In this document: positions 37,936-46,567 of the stretch, one piece after another
How positions within the stretch are numbered: position 1 is the first letter of the stretch
Layout: each line of letters starts with the position of its first letter
NCBI RefSeq assembly: GCF_014656545.1
Contig: NZ_BNDS01000003.1
Span: 126,606 to 190,605 of the forward strand
From: Neobacillus kokaensis
GTDB lineage: Bacteria; Bacillota; Bacilli; Bacillales; Cytobacillaceae
Reading direction: 5' to 3'
DNA: 64,000 nt
Position numbers and translations under genes: made by a program
Notes under the pieces: model-generated
Told to the model about the DNA's origin: nothing
What the model saw: only the letters and a program-made list of their open reading frames with translations
The model's database searches: none

Positions 37936-40009
37936 TTCAAATGAGGGAGCAGCACTTGAAAAACAAGTCTATCGTGTCCAGGGATTTTCCTGAATAAGCT
38001 GTGCCGCCAAGTTCGAAAAGAACGTACAGCACCTGGATGGTGTTGTGGATGCAATAGTTAATTTTGGAGCTTCCAAGCTCACAGTCTATGGAAATGCCAG
38101 TCTTGAACAACTGAAGGAAGCCGGTGCTTTTGAAAAGCTAACCATTTATCCGGAAAAGGAAAAACCGGAAGCTATTCCAATAGAACCTTTCTGGAAAAGA
38201 TATTCTCTTCTTGGACTGTCGCTGTTGTTCCTGATTGCCGGCTTTATTTTTTCAAATAATATTCTTTTTGCTGCAGCTATTTTAGCTGGAGGATTCCCGC
38301 TTTTTAAAACGGGCTTAAAAAATTTGCTTCATCTTGAGTTTGATATGAGAACACTGATGACGATTGCGATTATTGGTGCAGCGATTATCGGCGAATGGAG
38401 TGAAGGGGCGGTTGTGGTTCTTCTTTTTGCCATAAGCGAGGTCCTTGAAGGGTATTCAATGGATAAGGCGAGGAAATCAATTCGCTCGCTGATGGAAATG
38501 GCACCAACGGAAGCACTCATCCTACGCAACGGCCAGGAGCTGCTGCTAAAAGCGGAGGATATTGAAGTCGGTGACCTCATGCTGGTCAAACCAGGGCAGA
38601 TGATTGCGATGGATGGTGTTATTGTTGAAGGCATCTCATCCGTTAACCAAGCTGCCATTACAGGTGAATCTGTTCCTGTTGAAAAAGCTGTACAAGATGA
38701 GGTGTACGCCGGGACATTAAATGAGGAGGGATTTTTAAAAGTAAAAGTTACCAAGCTGGCCGACGATACAACCATTGCTAAAATAATTCAATTAGTCGAG
38801 GATGCGCAGGCAGAAAAAGCCCCGTCGCAGCAGTTCGTCGACCGATTTGCAAAATATTATACGCCGGTTATTATGGCTGTAGCTGCTCTAGTCGCAATCG
38901 TCCCGCCGCTGTTCTTTGAGGCTAACTGGCAGGAGTGGATTTACCAAGGACTCGCTGTTCTTGTCGTAGGCTGTCCATGTGCGCTCGTAATTTCCACGCC
39001 GGTTTCCATTGTGACCGCTATCGGCAATGCCGCCCGCCATGGGGTGTTGATCAAAGGTGGTAGCTATTTGGAAGAACTTGGTGCGTTAAAAGCAATTGCT
39101 TTTGATAAAACAGGAACATTAACAAACGGGACGCCTACCGTCACGGATTATATCAATTTTTCAAACGAAGAAGACCTGCTTGGAAAAATCGCTGCGCTAG
39201 AAGGCATGTCCCAGCACCCGCTCGCTAGTGCCATTGTCAAAAAAGCAGCATATGTTAAAAAGAATTATGTAATAGAGGATTTTTCAGCACTGACAGGCAT
39301 GGGTATTAAAGGAACGCTGGATGGTACAACATATCGAATTGGAAATACGAAATTATTCGAGGACATATCAGCTCGGATTTTGGAGCAAATTACCCGCCTT
39401 CAAAATGAAGGAAAAACGGTGATGATTGCCGGCACTGAAAAAGAAATTATCGGACTGATTGCCGTGGCAGATGAGGTGAGGGAAAGCAGCCAGTCTGTGA
39501 TTGAACACCTCCATCAGTTAGGGGTTCACCATACTATTTTATTAACTGGTGATAACCAAAAAACGGCAGAAGCTATTGGACGTCATACAGGGGTCAACAG
39601 CATTAAAGCAGAATTGCTTCCGCATGATAAATTGAATTTTATTAAAAAACTAGGGAAGCAATTTGGCAGAGTCGGAATGGTTGGCGATGGTGTTAATGAT
39701 GCCCCGGCGCTCGCTGCGGCGAATGTCGGGATTGCGATGGGTGGTGCGGGAACGGATACGGCACTGGAAACAGCAGACATTGCCCTCATGAATGATGACC
39801 TGCAAAAACTGCCTTTCGCCATTAAATTAAGCCGAAAAACCCTTAGAATTATTAAGCAAAATATCACACTGTCAATTGTTGTAAAGCTGTTTGCGCTGCT
39901 GCTTGTAGTCCCGGGCTGGCTGACGTTATGGATTGCCATCTTTGCCGATATGGGGATGACCCTGCTTGTAACATTAAATGGGCTGCGGCTCTTGCGGGTA
40001 AAAGAGTAG
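37928..40009 (+). CDS. cadA: Cd/Zn-exporting P1B ATPase CadA with an in-frame TGA at the first metal-site Cys
   Basis: Start GTG 37928 after AGAGGTGG, overlapping the cadC stop. The frame runs 694 codons, the usual CadA length, with one interruption: TGA at 37991-37993. Around it the protein reads [18 protein letters not shown] where CadA proteins have [15 protein letters not shown], so TGA stands in place of the first Cys of the CxxC metal site. Downstream are the membrane CPC motif ([13 protein letters not shown]), the phosphorylation motif DKTGT, and [18 protein letters not shown]-like hairpin follows the TGA. Readings: a selenocysteine codon, or a fresh nonsense mutation. An ATPase starting at ATG 38045 would lack the metal domain and has no good ribosome site. 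Confidence 0.85.
37998..38030 (+). promoter_or_regulatory. Hairpin after the cadA TGA with bacterial SECIS geometry
   Basis: GCTGT (37998-38002) pairs with ACAGC (38026-38030), and GTTC (38011-38014) with GAAC (38020-38023). The apical loop GAAAA begins with G and lies 21 nt after the TGA. Family rules for bacterial SECIS elements, as I recall them, ask for a G at the first or second loop position and 16-37 nt from the codon. The arms also encode conserved residues, so chance pairing is possible. Confidence 0.4.
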
Positions 40010-40028
40010 TCCTTGTTTTTTACGATTC

Positions 40029-40093
40029 GCTGATAAAAATGTACAATCGCTGATATTCTATTAAAAAGCGATAACATACGAAAACCGCCGATA
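40029..40093. repeat. Short 20-bp phased array between cadA and the methyltransferase
   Basis: GCTGATA at 40029 and 40049, then GCGATAA (about 40068) and GCCGATAA (40087), spacing 19-20. It is the same arrangement as the larger arrays, with a different core. Confidence 0.55.
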
Positions 40094-40148
40094 AAGAGGG
40101 AGCGGATCTAATTAGTTGAGTACAAATCTATTTTTGGAGGAGGTCCCG

Positions 40149-40760
40149 TTGAACAATCGTTGGAACAAATGGATTTACAGTCTGTGGTCGCCAGTATATG
40201 ATTATTTTTTCAACCAAGGGCCATTCTTAAAGGCTCGGTGCGAGGTGTTCAACGGAATCGACTTTCAGGCGGGAGATAAAGTTTTGTTTGTAGGGGTCGG
40301 AACTGGTGCAGACCTAGCACTGGTTCCCGTCAATCAGCTGGAGATTACGGCTATCGATTATTCAGAAGAGATGCTCCAGCAGGCGCGGAAGAAATTCACG
40401 TCCAGCGTGATCAAGTTTCATCGAATGGACGCACAAGAATTACAGCTGCCCGACAATTCATTTGATTATGTAATAGCAAGTCTGATTCTATACGTTGTAC
40501 CGGACAGCGGTAAGACCTTTTCCGAAATGATTCGAGTCACGCGGCAGGATGGACAGATTATTATTTTTGATAAATTTACAACAAAACCATCGCTGCTAAA
40601 GAAAGTCATCCGTCCGGTCATTAAAGTTTTTGGAACAGATATCGGTCTCTCGTTTGAAAAAATCGCCGAAGGACATGACGGACAAAGGATAATTTTACTT
40701 GAAGACCACCCTGTCATGTTCGGCGGGATGTATCGAAAAATAAAAATCAGAAAAAAATAA
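40149..40760 (+). CDS. Class I SAM-dependent methyltransferase
   Basis: 203 residues with the SAM-binding motif VLFVGVGTGADLALVP, the acidic loop ITAIDYSEEML, and post-motif NSFDYVIASLILYVVPD. It resembles UbiE/phospholipid methyltransferases. Substrate is unknown. TTG 40149 is chosen because GGAGGAGGT stands about 5 nt before it; TTG 40116 has a weaker site. It lies between two metal exporters (cadA, czcD) in the same direction, so a link with metal stress is possible but not shown. Confidence 0.8.
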   Translation: MNNRWNKWIYSLWSPVYDYFFNQGPFLKARCEVFNGIDFQAGDKVLFVGVGTGADLALVPVNQLEITAIDYSEEMLQQARKKFTSSVIKFHRMDAQELQLPDNSFDYVIASLILYVVPDSGKTFSEMIRVTRQDGQIIIFDKFTTKPSLLKKVIRPVIKVFGTDIGLSFEKIAEGHDGQRIILLEDHPVMFGGMYRKIKIRKK

Positions 40761-40833
40761 AGCTTAATGAAAATACTTTTGTTCTAAAATAGAGAGAAAA
40801 GAGCAATGACTGCGGTTTTTGGAGGAGATAAAC

Positions 40834-41769
40834 ATGGGACACCATCATGGTCACGGACATGGGCATGGGCACGGCCACTCACATGGTCATTCACATACAA
40901 GCAACAAAAAAGCGCTTTTTAGTGCATTTCTATTAATTGCCGCCTTTATGATTGTTGAAGTGATCGGCGGCTTCTTGACAAACAGTTTGGCCTTGCTCTC
41001 AGATGCAGGTCACATGCTTAGCGATGCCGCGGCATTGGGATTAAGCTTCTTTGCCATTAAGCTTGGAGAAAAGGCCGTGTCACAGGAAAAAACATACGGT
41101 TATAAACGATTTGAAATTATTGCCGCGGCACTGAACGGCATAACATTAGTTGTGATTGCCTTGTTTATTTTTTATGAGGCTATTCATCGCTTTTTTGCCC
41201 CTCCGCAAGTACAAAGTACAGGAATGCTGATTATTTCAGTTATCGGATTTTTGGTTAACATTGTGGCTGCCTGGATTTTAATGAGGGGTGATAAGGACGA
41301 AAATCTAAACGTAAGAAGCGCCTTTTTGCATGTGATTGGGGATATGCTTGGCTCGGTCGGGGCCATTATCGCGGCACTGTTGATTATGTTTTTCGGCTGG
41401 GGAATCGCCGACCCGATTGCCAGTGTAATTGTGGCAGTGTTGATTCTCATTAGCGGCTGGCGTGTCGTGAAGGATTCCTTCCATATTTTAATGGAAGGAG
41501 CACCTACCCAAATTAACGCTGATGAAGTGAAAGAGGTACTAAGTAAGATTCCGCTTGTTAAGGAAGTTCATGATCTGCACATTTGGACGATCACTTCCGG
41601 CTATCCGGTACTAAGCTGTCACATCACCATCGCCGATGAAGGAATCCACGACGACATTCTTGCACAATCACAAAAAATATTACATGACGAATTCCACATC
41701 GAACACAGCACCATCCAGGTCGAAAAAGCAGCTAACGGCTGCCCAAGCCCGCATGGAACCTGCAACTAA
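40834..41769 (+). CDS. czcD: Cation diffusion facilitator (CzcD type) with His-rich N-terminus
   Basis: 311 residues with six membrane helices. The N-terminus is HHHGHGHGHGHGHSHGHSH, a metal-binding tail. The transport-site residues in SLALLSDAGHMLSDAAAL (helix II) and HVIGDMLGSVGAI (helix V) are intact, and a cytoplasmic C-terminal domain follows. It exports Zn/Co/Cd by proton or potassium antiport. ATG 40834 follows GGAGGAG. Its place after cadCA suggests a metal-resistance block. Confidence 0.92.
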   Translation: MGHHHGHGHGHGHGHSHGHSHTSNKKALFSAFLLIAAFMIVEVIGGFLTNSLALLSDAGHMLSDAAALGLSFFAIKLGEKAVSQEKTYGYKRFEIIAAALNGITLVVIALFIFYEAIHRFFAPPQVQSTGMLIISVIGFLVNIVAAWILMRGDKDENLNVRSAFLHVIGDMLGSVGAIIAALLIMFFGWGIADPIASVIVAVLILISGWRVVKDSFHILMEGAPTQINADEVKEVLSKIPLVKEVHDLHIWTITSGYPVLSCHITIADEGIHDDILAQSQKILHDEFHIEHSTIQVEKAANGCPSPHGTCN

Positions 41770-41810
41770 CTAAACAATGAGAGCCGTTGCGATTGCAAAA
41801 GTGTTAATTT

Positions 41811-41823
41811 GGTGCCTGACACC
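41811..41823. repeat. Single GGTGCCTGACACC core
   Basis: An exact core followed by CTCGTGGACATTTGT, which resembles the middle of the long copy at 24928-24984. It looks like a half element. Confidence 0.7.
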
Positions 41824-41911
41824 GCTCGTGGACATTTGTACGTCTGTGGTGGACACTCTAATAAAAAGTGTGCAAAACCTTATTTTCATGTGGTACGATA
41901 AAGTGAAACTT

Positions 41912-41961
41912 CAATCAGTGGGATCCTCGTTGTTATACTTTGACGAGGGGCCCACTGATTG
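41912..41961. repeat. 50-bp hairpin with CAATCAGTGGG arms
   Basis: CAATCAGTGGG (41912-41922) and CCCACTGATTG (41951-41961) pair over 11 bp, with an inner CCTCGT/ACGAGG pair. No T run follows. Confidence 0.7.
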
Positions 41962-41984
41962 TTCGTTGAACCAATTGGACTTAT

Positions 41985-42051
41985 ACGGGCAGTTGGCTTC
42001 CTACTCAACTTATTTTTTTGATAAGCGTTGAAAAGGGAGCTTACTGCCCGT
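41985..42051. repeat. 67-bp imperfect hairpin with ACGGGCAGT arms
   Basis: ACGGGCAGT (41985-41993) and ACTGCCCGT (42043-42051), an inner GCTTCC/GGGAGC pair and a CTTAT/ATAAG pair around a seven-T loop. With the two previous repeats it fills the gene-free stretch 41770-42163. Confidence 0.65.
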
Positions 42052-42163
42052 TAAAGCGAGATTAGTACCGTGTAAATAAGGTTTTTTGTTGTTTTCGTTT
42101 GTTACGGGAACAATACGTCTAAGAGTTTTGTATAATAGCAGTAATTGACAAGGAGGAATTCTG

Positions 42164-42448
42164 GTGAAGAAGCCAGTTAATCCAAGGGACAAGCGATTTA
42201 AGATTGCCCACCGGGAAGCACTGATCGGTGCTGTTCTCGTGATCATCAATTTTATATGGTGGTACGGTTTTGCTTATGGGCTTGGTTCGGAAAAGGTTGA
42301 AAACTATACATACATATTTGGGCTGCCGGCCTGGTTCTTTTATAGCTGTATTGCAGGATTCATAGTGATGGTTATTCTTGTTGCCCTCACCGTGAAATTT
42401 CTATTTAAAGATGTTCCCTTTGAGGAAGAAGAGGGGGAGCGTAAATGA
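42164..42448 (+). CDS. yhdT: YhdT-family small membrane protein, PanF partner
   Basis: 94 residues with two membrane helices (ALIGAVLVIINFIWWYGFAYGLG; WFFYSCIAGFIVMVILVAL). It matches the YhdT/DUF997 proteins that precede panF in many bacteria. GTG start after AAGGAGG. It overlaps panF by 4 bases (ATGA). It presumably assists or forms part of the symporter. Confidence 0.85.
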   Translation: MKKPVNPRDKRFKIAHREALIGAVLVIINFIWWYGFAYGLGSEKVENYTYIFGLPAWFFYSCIAGFIVMVILVALTVKFLFKDVPFEEEEGERK

Positions 42449-43875
42449 ATTGGGGTGTTATTGCACCATTAGTTATTTTCTTACTAATTATTTTTGCCGT
42501 CGGTTTTTGGTCACATAAATTTGTGCTTAAATCTAATTCCTTTTTAGAAGAATACTTTCTCGGCGAACGGCAGATGGGCGGATTCATCCTCGCAATGACG
42601 ATGGTTGCCACCTATGGAAGTGCCTCTAGCTTTATCGGCGGTCCCGGTGTTGCTTATACGCAAGGACTCGGCTGGGTACTCTTAGCCATGGCCCAGTTAG
42701 CCACTGGCTATTTTACCCTAATGGTCTTGGGAAAAAAATTTGCTATTGTCGCGAGACAGTATAAGGCCATTACGTTAATAGACTTTTTGAAAGAGCGGTA
42801 TCAAAGTAAGACCGTTGTCTTGTTATCAGCGGCCAGCATTATTATTTTTCTGTTTTCCTCCATGACCGCCCAGTGGATTGGAGGTGCCCGGCTTGTCGAG
42901 AGTCTAACCGGTTTACCTTACATAACGGCATTATTGATTTTTGCTTTTTCTGTCTTAATCTTTGTTATTATCGGGGGGTTCCGGGCAGTTGCTTTAACTG
43001 ATGCTGTTATGGGGGTTGTCATGTTTGCCGGTACGCTCGTTTTGCTGATTGCTACGATTAAAGCAGGCGGCGGCATTCCAAAAATTATTTCAGACCTTAC
43101 AGCGGAAAATCCAAATTTGATCAGCCCGTTTGGGGCGGAGCGGACATTGACCCCTTCCTATGTTTCTTCCTTTTGGATTTTAGTTGGAATTGGTGTTGTC
43201 GGGCTGCCGCAAATTACTGTCCGGGCGATGTCCTATAAAAATTCCAAAGCAATGCACAGCGCAATTATTATTGGGACGATTGTCGTCGGCTTTATCATGC
43301 TGGGGATGCATTTAATTGGGGTTTTTGCGAGACCTGTATTACCTGGTGTCAAAATCGGTGATACCGTTATGCCGTTATTATCGATGAAGGTACTGCCGCC
43401 GTATGCTGCCGGAATTGTTCTCGCCGCACCAATGGCAGCGATTATGTCGACCGTGAATGCGTTATTGATTCTCGTCAGCTCTGCCCTGGTGAAAGATGTA
43501 TATTTAAATTACATGAAGCCAAACGCCAGCCAAAGCCATGTGAAAAAAATCAGCTTTAGTGTAACTGCTATCATAGGTATAATAGTAATCATTTTCTCTT
43601 TAAGCCCGCCTGATTTAATCATTTGGCTGAATTTATTTTCCTTTGGCGGTCTGGAGTCTGTGTTTATTTGGCCGGTTATTTTCGGCCTCTACTTGGCGAA
43701 GGGCAATAAATATGGCGCGATTGCTTCTATGGTTTTAGGGATGTGTTCCTATATTATTTTCGACCGGTTTTATCCGAATGCATTTGGAATGCACACTGTT
43801 GTTATGCCGATATTGATTTCAATGATTGGATTTATCGTTGTTAGTTATGCTTCAGGTACCAAAATAGCCAAATAG
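42445..43875 (+). CDS. panF: Sodium/pantothenate symporter
   Basis: 476 residues, about 13 membrane helices, sodium:solute symporter family (MVATYGSASSFIGGPGVAYTQGLGW; the conserved GG in helix regions; APMAAIMSTVNALLILVSSALVKD). PanF takes up pantothenate with Na+. The YhdT gene directly upstream supports pantothenate over other SSS substrates. Confidence 0.88.
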   Translation: MNWGVIAPLVIFLLIIFAVGFWSHKFVLKSNSFLEEYFLGERQMGGFILAMTMVATYGSASSFIGGPGVAYTQGLGWVLLAMAQLATGYFTLMVLGKKFAIVARQYKAITLIDFLKERYQSKTVVLLSAASIIIFLFSSMTAQWIGGARLVESLTGLPYITALLIFAFSVLIFVIIGGFRAVALTDAVMGVVMFAGTLVLLIATIKAGGGIPKIISDLTAENPNLISPFGAERTLTPSYVSSFWILVGIGVVGLPQITVRAMSYKNSKAMHSAIIIGTIVVGFIMLGMHLIGVFARPVLPGVKIGDTVMPLLSMKVLPPYAAGIVLAAPMAAIMSTVNALLILVSSALVKDVYLNYMKPNASQSHVKKISFSVTAIIGIIVIIFSLSPPDLIIWLNLFSFGGLESVFIWPVIFGLYLAKGNKYGAIASMVLGMCSYIIFDRFYPNAFGMHTVVMPILISMIGFIVVSYASGTKIAK

Positions 43876-43953
43876 ATGGCATTTTAATTGCAATTTTTTC
43901 GATTAATTCCTAGAATAAATGGACAGGAAATTAATAAAATGAGGTGCACTCAT

Positions 43954-44196
43954 TTGGAAATTGTTATCATTAGATATTTATCGGGGCTTATTCTGCCGGG
44001 ACTGCTGGTCTTGTTGTTCACCCGTGTAACCTACAATCGCTTTATTGGTCTTGTCCTAACCGTTGCGCTGATTGCGGCTTCAGTTTATAAGGGTTATACA
44101 AATTCTTTTATTTTAATTGTCGTCGATGCCTTTTCATTAACAGCTGGATTCTGGCTCGCTTCCAAAATGAAGCCGCGTGCCGCTAAAAACGGATAG
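43954..44196 (+). CDS. csbA: CsbA small membrane protein
   Basis: 80 residues, three hydrophobic segments, with VLLFTRVTYN and KGYTNSFILIVVDAFSLTAGF aligning well with B. subtilis CsbA. It precedes uvrB as in B. subtilis, where csbA is a sigma-B gene of unknown role. TTG 43954 is used, with GAGGTG about 7 nt upstream. I see no clear sigma-B promoter here. Confidence 0.85.
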   Translation: MEIVIIRYLSGLILPGLLVLLFTRVTYNRFIGLVLTVALIAASVYKGYTNSFILIVVDAFSLTAGFWLASKMKPRAAKNG

Positions 44197-44206
44197 TTTA
44201 TTAGGA

Positions 44207-44232
44207 GTCTGTCTTTCGAGGCAGGCTTTTTT
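44207..44232 (+). terminator. Terminator of csbA
   Basis: GTCTGTC pairs with GGCAGGC (with G-U pairs) and is followed by six Ts. Confidence 0.75.
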
Positions 44233-44305
44233 GTTATGAAACACGGGGGTAATAGGTTTCATAGCTCATTGTTTTTTTATAAACTTGTTGCCTTTTTAAA
44301 AAAGT

Positions 44306-44319
44306 CGAATATTAGTTCG
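44306..44319. promoter_or_regulatory. LexA (DinR) SOS box of uvrB
   Basis: CGAATATTAGTTCG differs by one base from CGAAC-N4-GTTCG, the Gram-positive SOS box. It lies about 95 bp before uvrB, just upstream of a likely promoter (TTGGTT 44328 - 18 nt - TAAAAT 44352). Confidence 0.7.
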
Positions 44320-44414
44320 CATATTATTGGTTTGTTTTTGGGGTAATGTGGTAAAATGGTATTATTGATTTTTTACGGTAGATAGACTTGAATTTAATTT
44401 GGGAGGAACTTTTC

Positions 44415-46391
44415 GTGGAGAACCAATTTGAATTAGTGTCAAAATATTCGCCCCAGGGGGACCAGCCGGGTGCAATCAAAGAATTAGTCGAAGGCATCTG
44501 CGAGAACAAGCGCTATCAAACGCTTCTTGGTGCAACTGGCACGGGGAAAACATTCACGATTTCCAACGTGATTAAAGAGGTAAATAAGCCGACATTGGTG
44601 ATTGCCCATAATAAAACATTGGCTGGCCAGCTATACAGCGAGTTTAAGGAGTTTTTCCCGAATAATGCGGTCGAATATTTCGTCAGCTATTACGATTACT
44701 ACCAGCCGGAAGCATACGTACCGCAGACGGACACGTTTATTGAAAAAGATGCCAGCATTAACGATGAGATCGATAAACTGCGCCACTCGGCAACATCTTC
44801 ATTATTTGAGCGTAACGATGTCATCATTATTGCCAGCGTTTCCTGTATATATGGTCTCGGTAATCCAGAGGAATACCGCGAAATGGTGCTATCCCTTCGA
44901 ACAGGAATGGAAATTGAACGTAACCAGCTGCTTCATCGCCTTGTTGATATCCAATATGAACGAAATGATATCGATTTTAAACGGGGGACATTCCGCGTCC
45001 GCGGCGATGTAGTCGAGATTTTTCCAGCCTCCCGTGACGAACATTGCATCCGTGTTGAATTTTTCGGTGATGAAATTGACCGGATTCGTGAAGTTGATGC
45101 CCTTACCGGCGAAATTATGGGTGAGCGCGAGCATGTTGCAATTTTCCCGGCATCCCACTTCGTTACCAGAGAAGAAAAGATGCGGATAGCGATTGAGAAT
45201 ATTGAAAAAGAACTTGAGGAACAGCTTGCCGTTCTAAGAGCTGACGATAAATTACTTGAAGCGCAGCGCCTTGAACAGCGGACCCGTTATGATTTGGAAA
45301 TGATGCGGGAAATGGGCTTCTGCTCAGGAATTGAAAACTATTCTCGCCATCTAACCTTAAGAGAGGCAGGGGCAACACCATATACTTTGCTAGATTACTT
45401 TCCGGAGGATTTTTTGATTGTGATCGACGAATCTCATGTGACCCTGCCGCAAATCCGCGGAATGTTCAATGGTGACAAGGCCCGGAAACAGGTGCTGGTC
45501 GATCATGGCTTCCGACTCCCTTCAGCCTTAGATAACCGCCCGCTAATGTTTGATGAGTTTGAAAAACATATCCATAATATTGTGTTTGTTTCGGCGACGC
45601 CGGGTCCATATGAAATCGAACACACACCAACGATGGTCGAGCAAATCATCCGCCCAACCGGATTGCTGGATCCAATCATTGATGTGCGCCCAATCGAGGG
45701 GCAAATTGACGACCTAATTGGCGAAATTCAAGACCGGGTGAAACGCAATGAGCGTGTTCTTATCACAACATTAACGAAAAAAATGTCTGAGGATTTAACT
45801 GACTACCTTAAGGAAATCGGGATAAAAATTCAGTATTTACATTCGGAGGTTAAAACACTCGAGCGGATCGAAATTATTCGTGAACTTCGCCTAGGTACCT
45901 ATGATGTTCTCGTTGGAATCAACCTGCTCCGGGAAGGTCTCGATATTCCGGAAGTTTCCCTTGTAGCCATTCTTGATGCTGACAAGGAAGGCTTCCTTCG
46001 TTCCGAACGTTCGTTGATCCAAACGATCGGCCGTGCAGCACGGAATGAAAATGGCCGCGTCATCATGTACGCTGACCGAATGACTGATTCAATGGAAAAA
46101 GCCATCAGTGAAACAAAACGGCGCCGTGCGATCCAAGAGGAATACAATTTGAAGCATGGGATTACGCCAAAAACGATCCAGAAGGGTATCCGGGATGTCA
46201 TTCGTGCAACCCATGCCGCTGAGGATGTGGAAGAATACAAACCATCAGCATCGTTTGGCAAGATGACGAAGAAGGAAAAAGATAAATTGATTGCCGATAT
46301 GGAAAAAGAAATGAAAGCAGCAGCCAAAGCGCTTGATTTTGAACGTGCTGCCGAGCTGCGTGATTTAATTTTAGAATTGAAAGCAGATTGA
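44415..46391 (+). CDS. uvrB: Excinuclease ABC subunit B
   Basis: 658 residues. Helicase motifs: Walker [13 protein letters not shown], the beta-hairpin region [25 protein letters not shown] box and [20 protein letters not shown]; a C-terminal UVR motif ([25 protein letters not shown]) binds UvrC. It verifies DNA damage handed over by UvrA. GTG start after GGGAGGAAC. SOS control is indicated by the upstream LexA box; uvrA follows. Confidence 0.97.
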   Translation: MENQFELVSKYSPQGDQPGAIKELVEGICENKRYQTLLGATGTGKTFTISNVIKEVNKPTLVIAHNKTLAGQLYSEFKEFFPNNAVEYFVSYYDYYQPEAYVPQTDTFIEKDASINDEIDKLRHSATSSLFERNDVIIIASVSCIYGLGNPEEYREMVLSLRTGMEIERNQLLHRLVDIQYERNDIDFKRGTFRVRGDVVEIFPASRDEHCIRVEFFGDEIDRIREVDALTGEIMGEREHVAIFPASHFVTREEKMRIAIENIEKELEEQLAVLRADDKLLEAQRLEQRTRYDLEMMREMGFCSGIENYSRHLTLREAGATPYTLLDYFPEDFLIVIDESHVTLPQIRGMFNGDKARKQVLVDHGFRLPSALDNRPLMFDEFEKHIHNIVFVSATPGPYEIEHTPTMVEQIIRPTGLLDPIIDVRPIEGQIDDLIGEIQDRVKRNERVLITTLTKKMSEDLTDYLKEIGIKIQYLHSEVKTLERIEIIRELRLGTYDVLVGINLLREGLDIPEVSLVAILDADKEGFLRSERSLIQTIGRAARNENGRVIMYADRMTDSMEKAISETKRRRAIQEEYNLKHGITPKTIQKGIRDVIRATHAAEDVEEYKPSASFGKMTKKEKDKLIADMEKEMKAAAKALDFERAAELRDLILELKAD

Positions 46392-46402
46392 TGCTAGATC
46401 CG

Positions 46403-46473
46403 CAGATATACCTTGTAAAAGTTTCAGATAGGATTGTGGTAACTCGCGGATATTTGGCTGAAATTTGCAGATA
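46403..46473. repeat. 21-bp phased array between uvrB and uvrA
   Basis: Cores GCAGATA (46403), TCAGATA (46425), GCGGATA (46446) and GCAGATA (46467), spacing 22, 21, 21. Confidence 0.65.
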
Positions 46474-46567
46474 AAATGTTAAAATACCTTAAATTAAATA
46501 GCATGCGCTGCAGAAATTTTTAAACAGCGCCCCATTTTTGAACCTAAAGCGGAAGGATGACCTGCAC

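Noticed and set aside
37928..38044. Frameshift as the cause of the broken cadA N-terminus
   Set aside because: The frame is the same before and after the TGA, and residues on both sides match the HMA domain; only one codon is changed.
41777..42031. 84-codon plus-strand frame after czcD
   Set aside because: It is composed of the palindromic repeats at 41811, 41912 and 41985, with no recognisable protein features.
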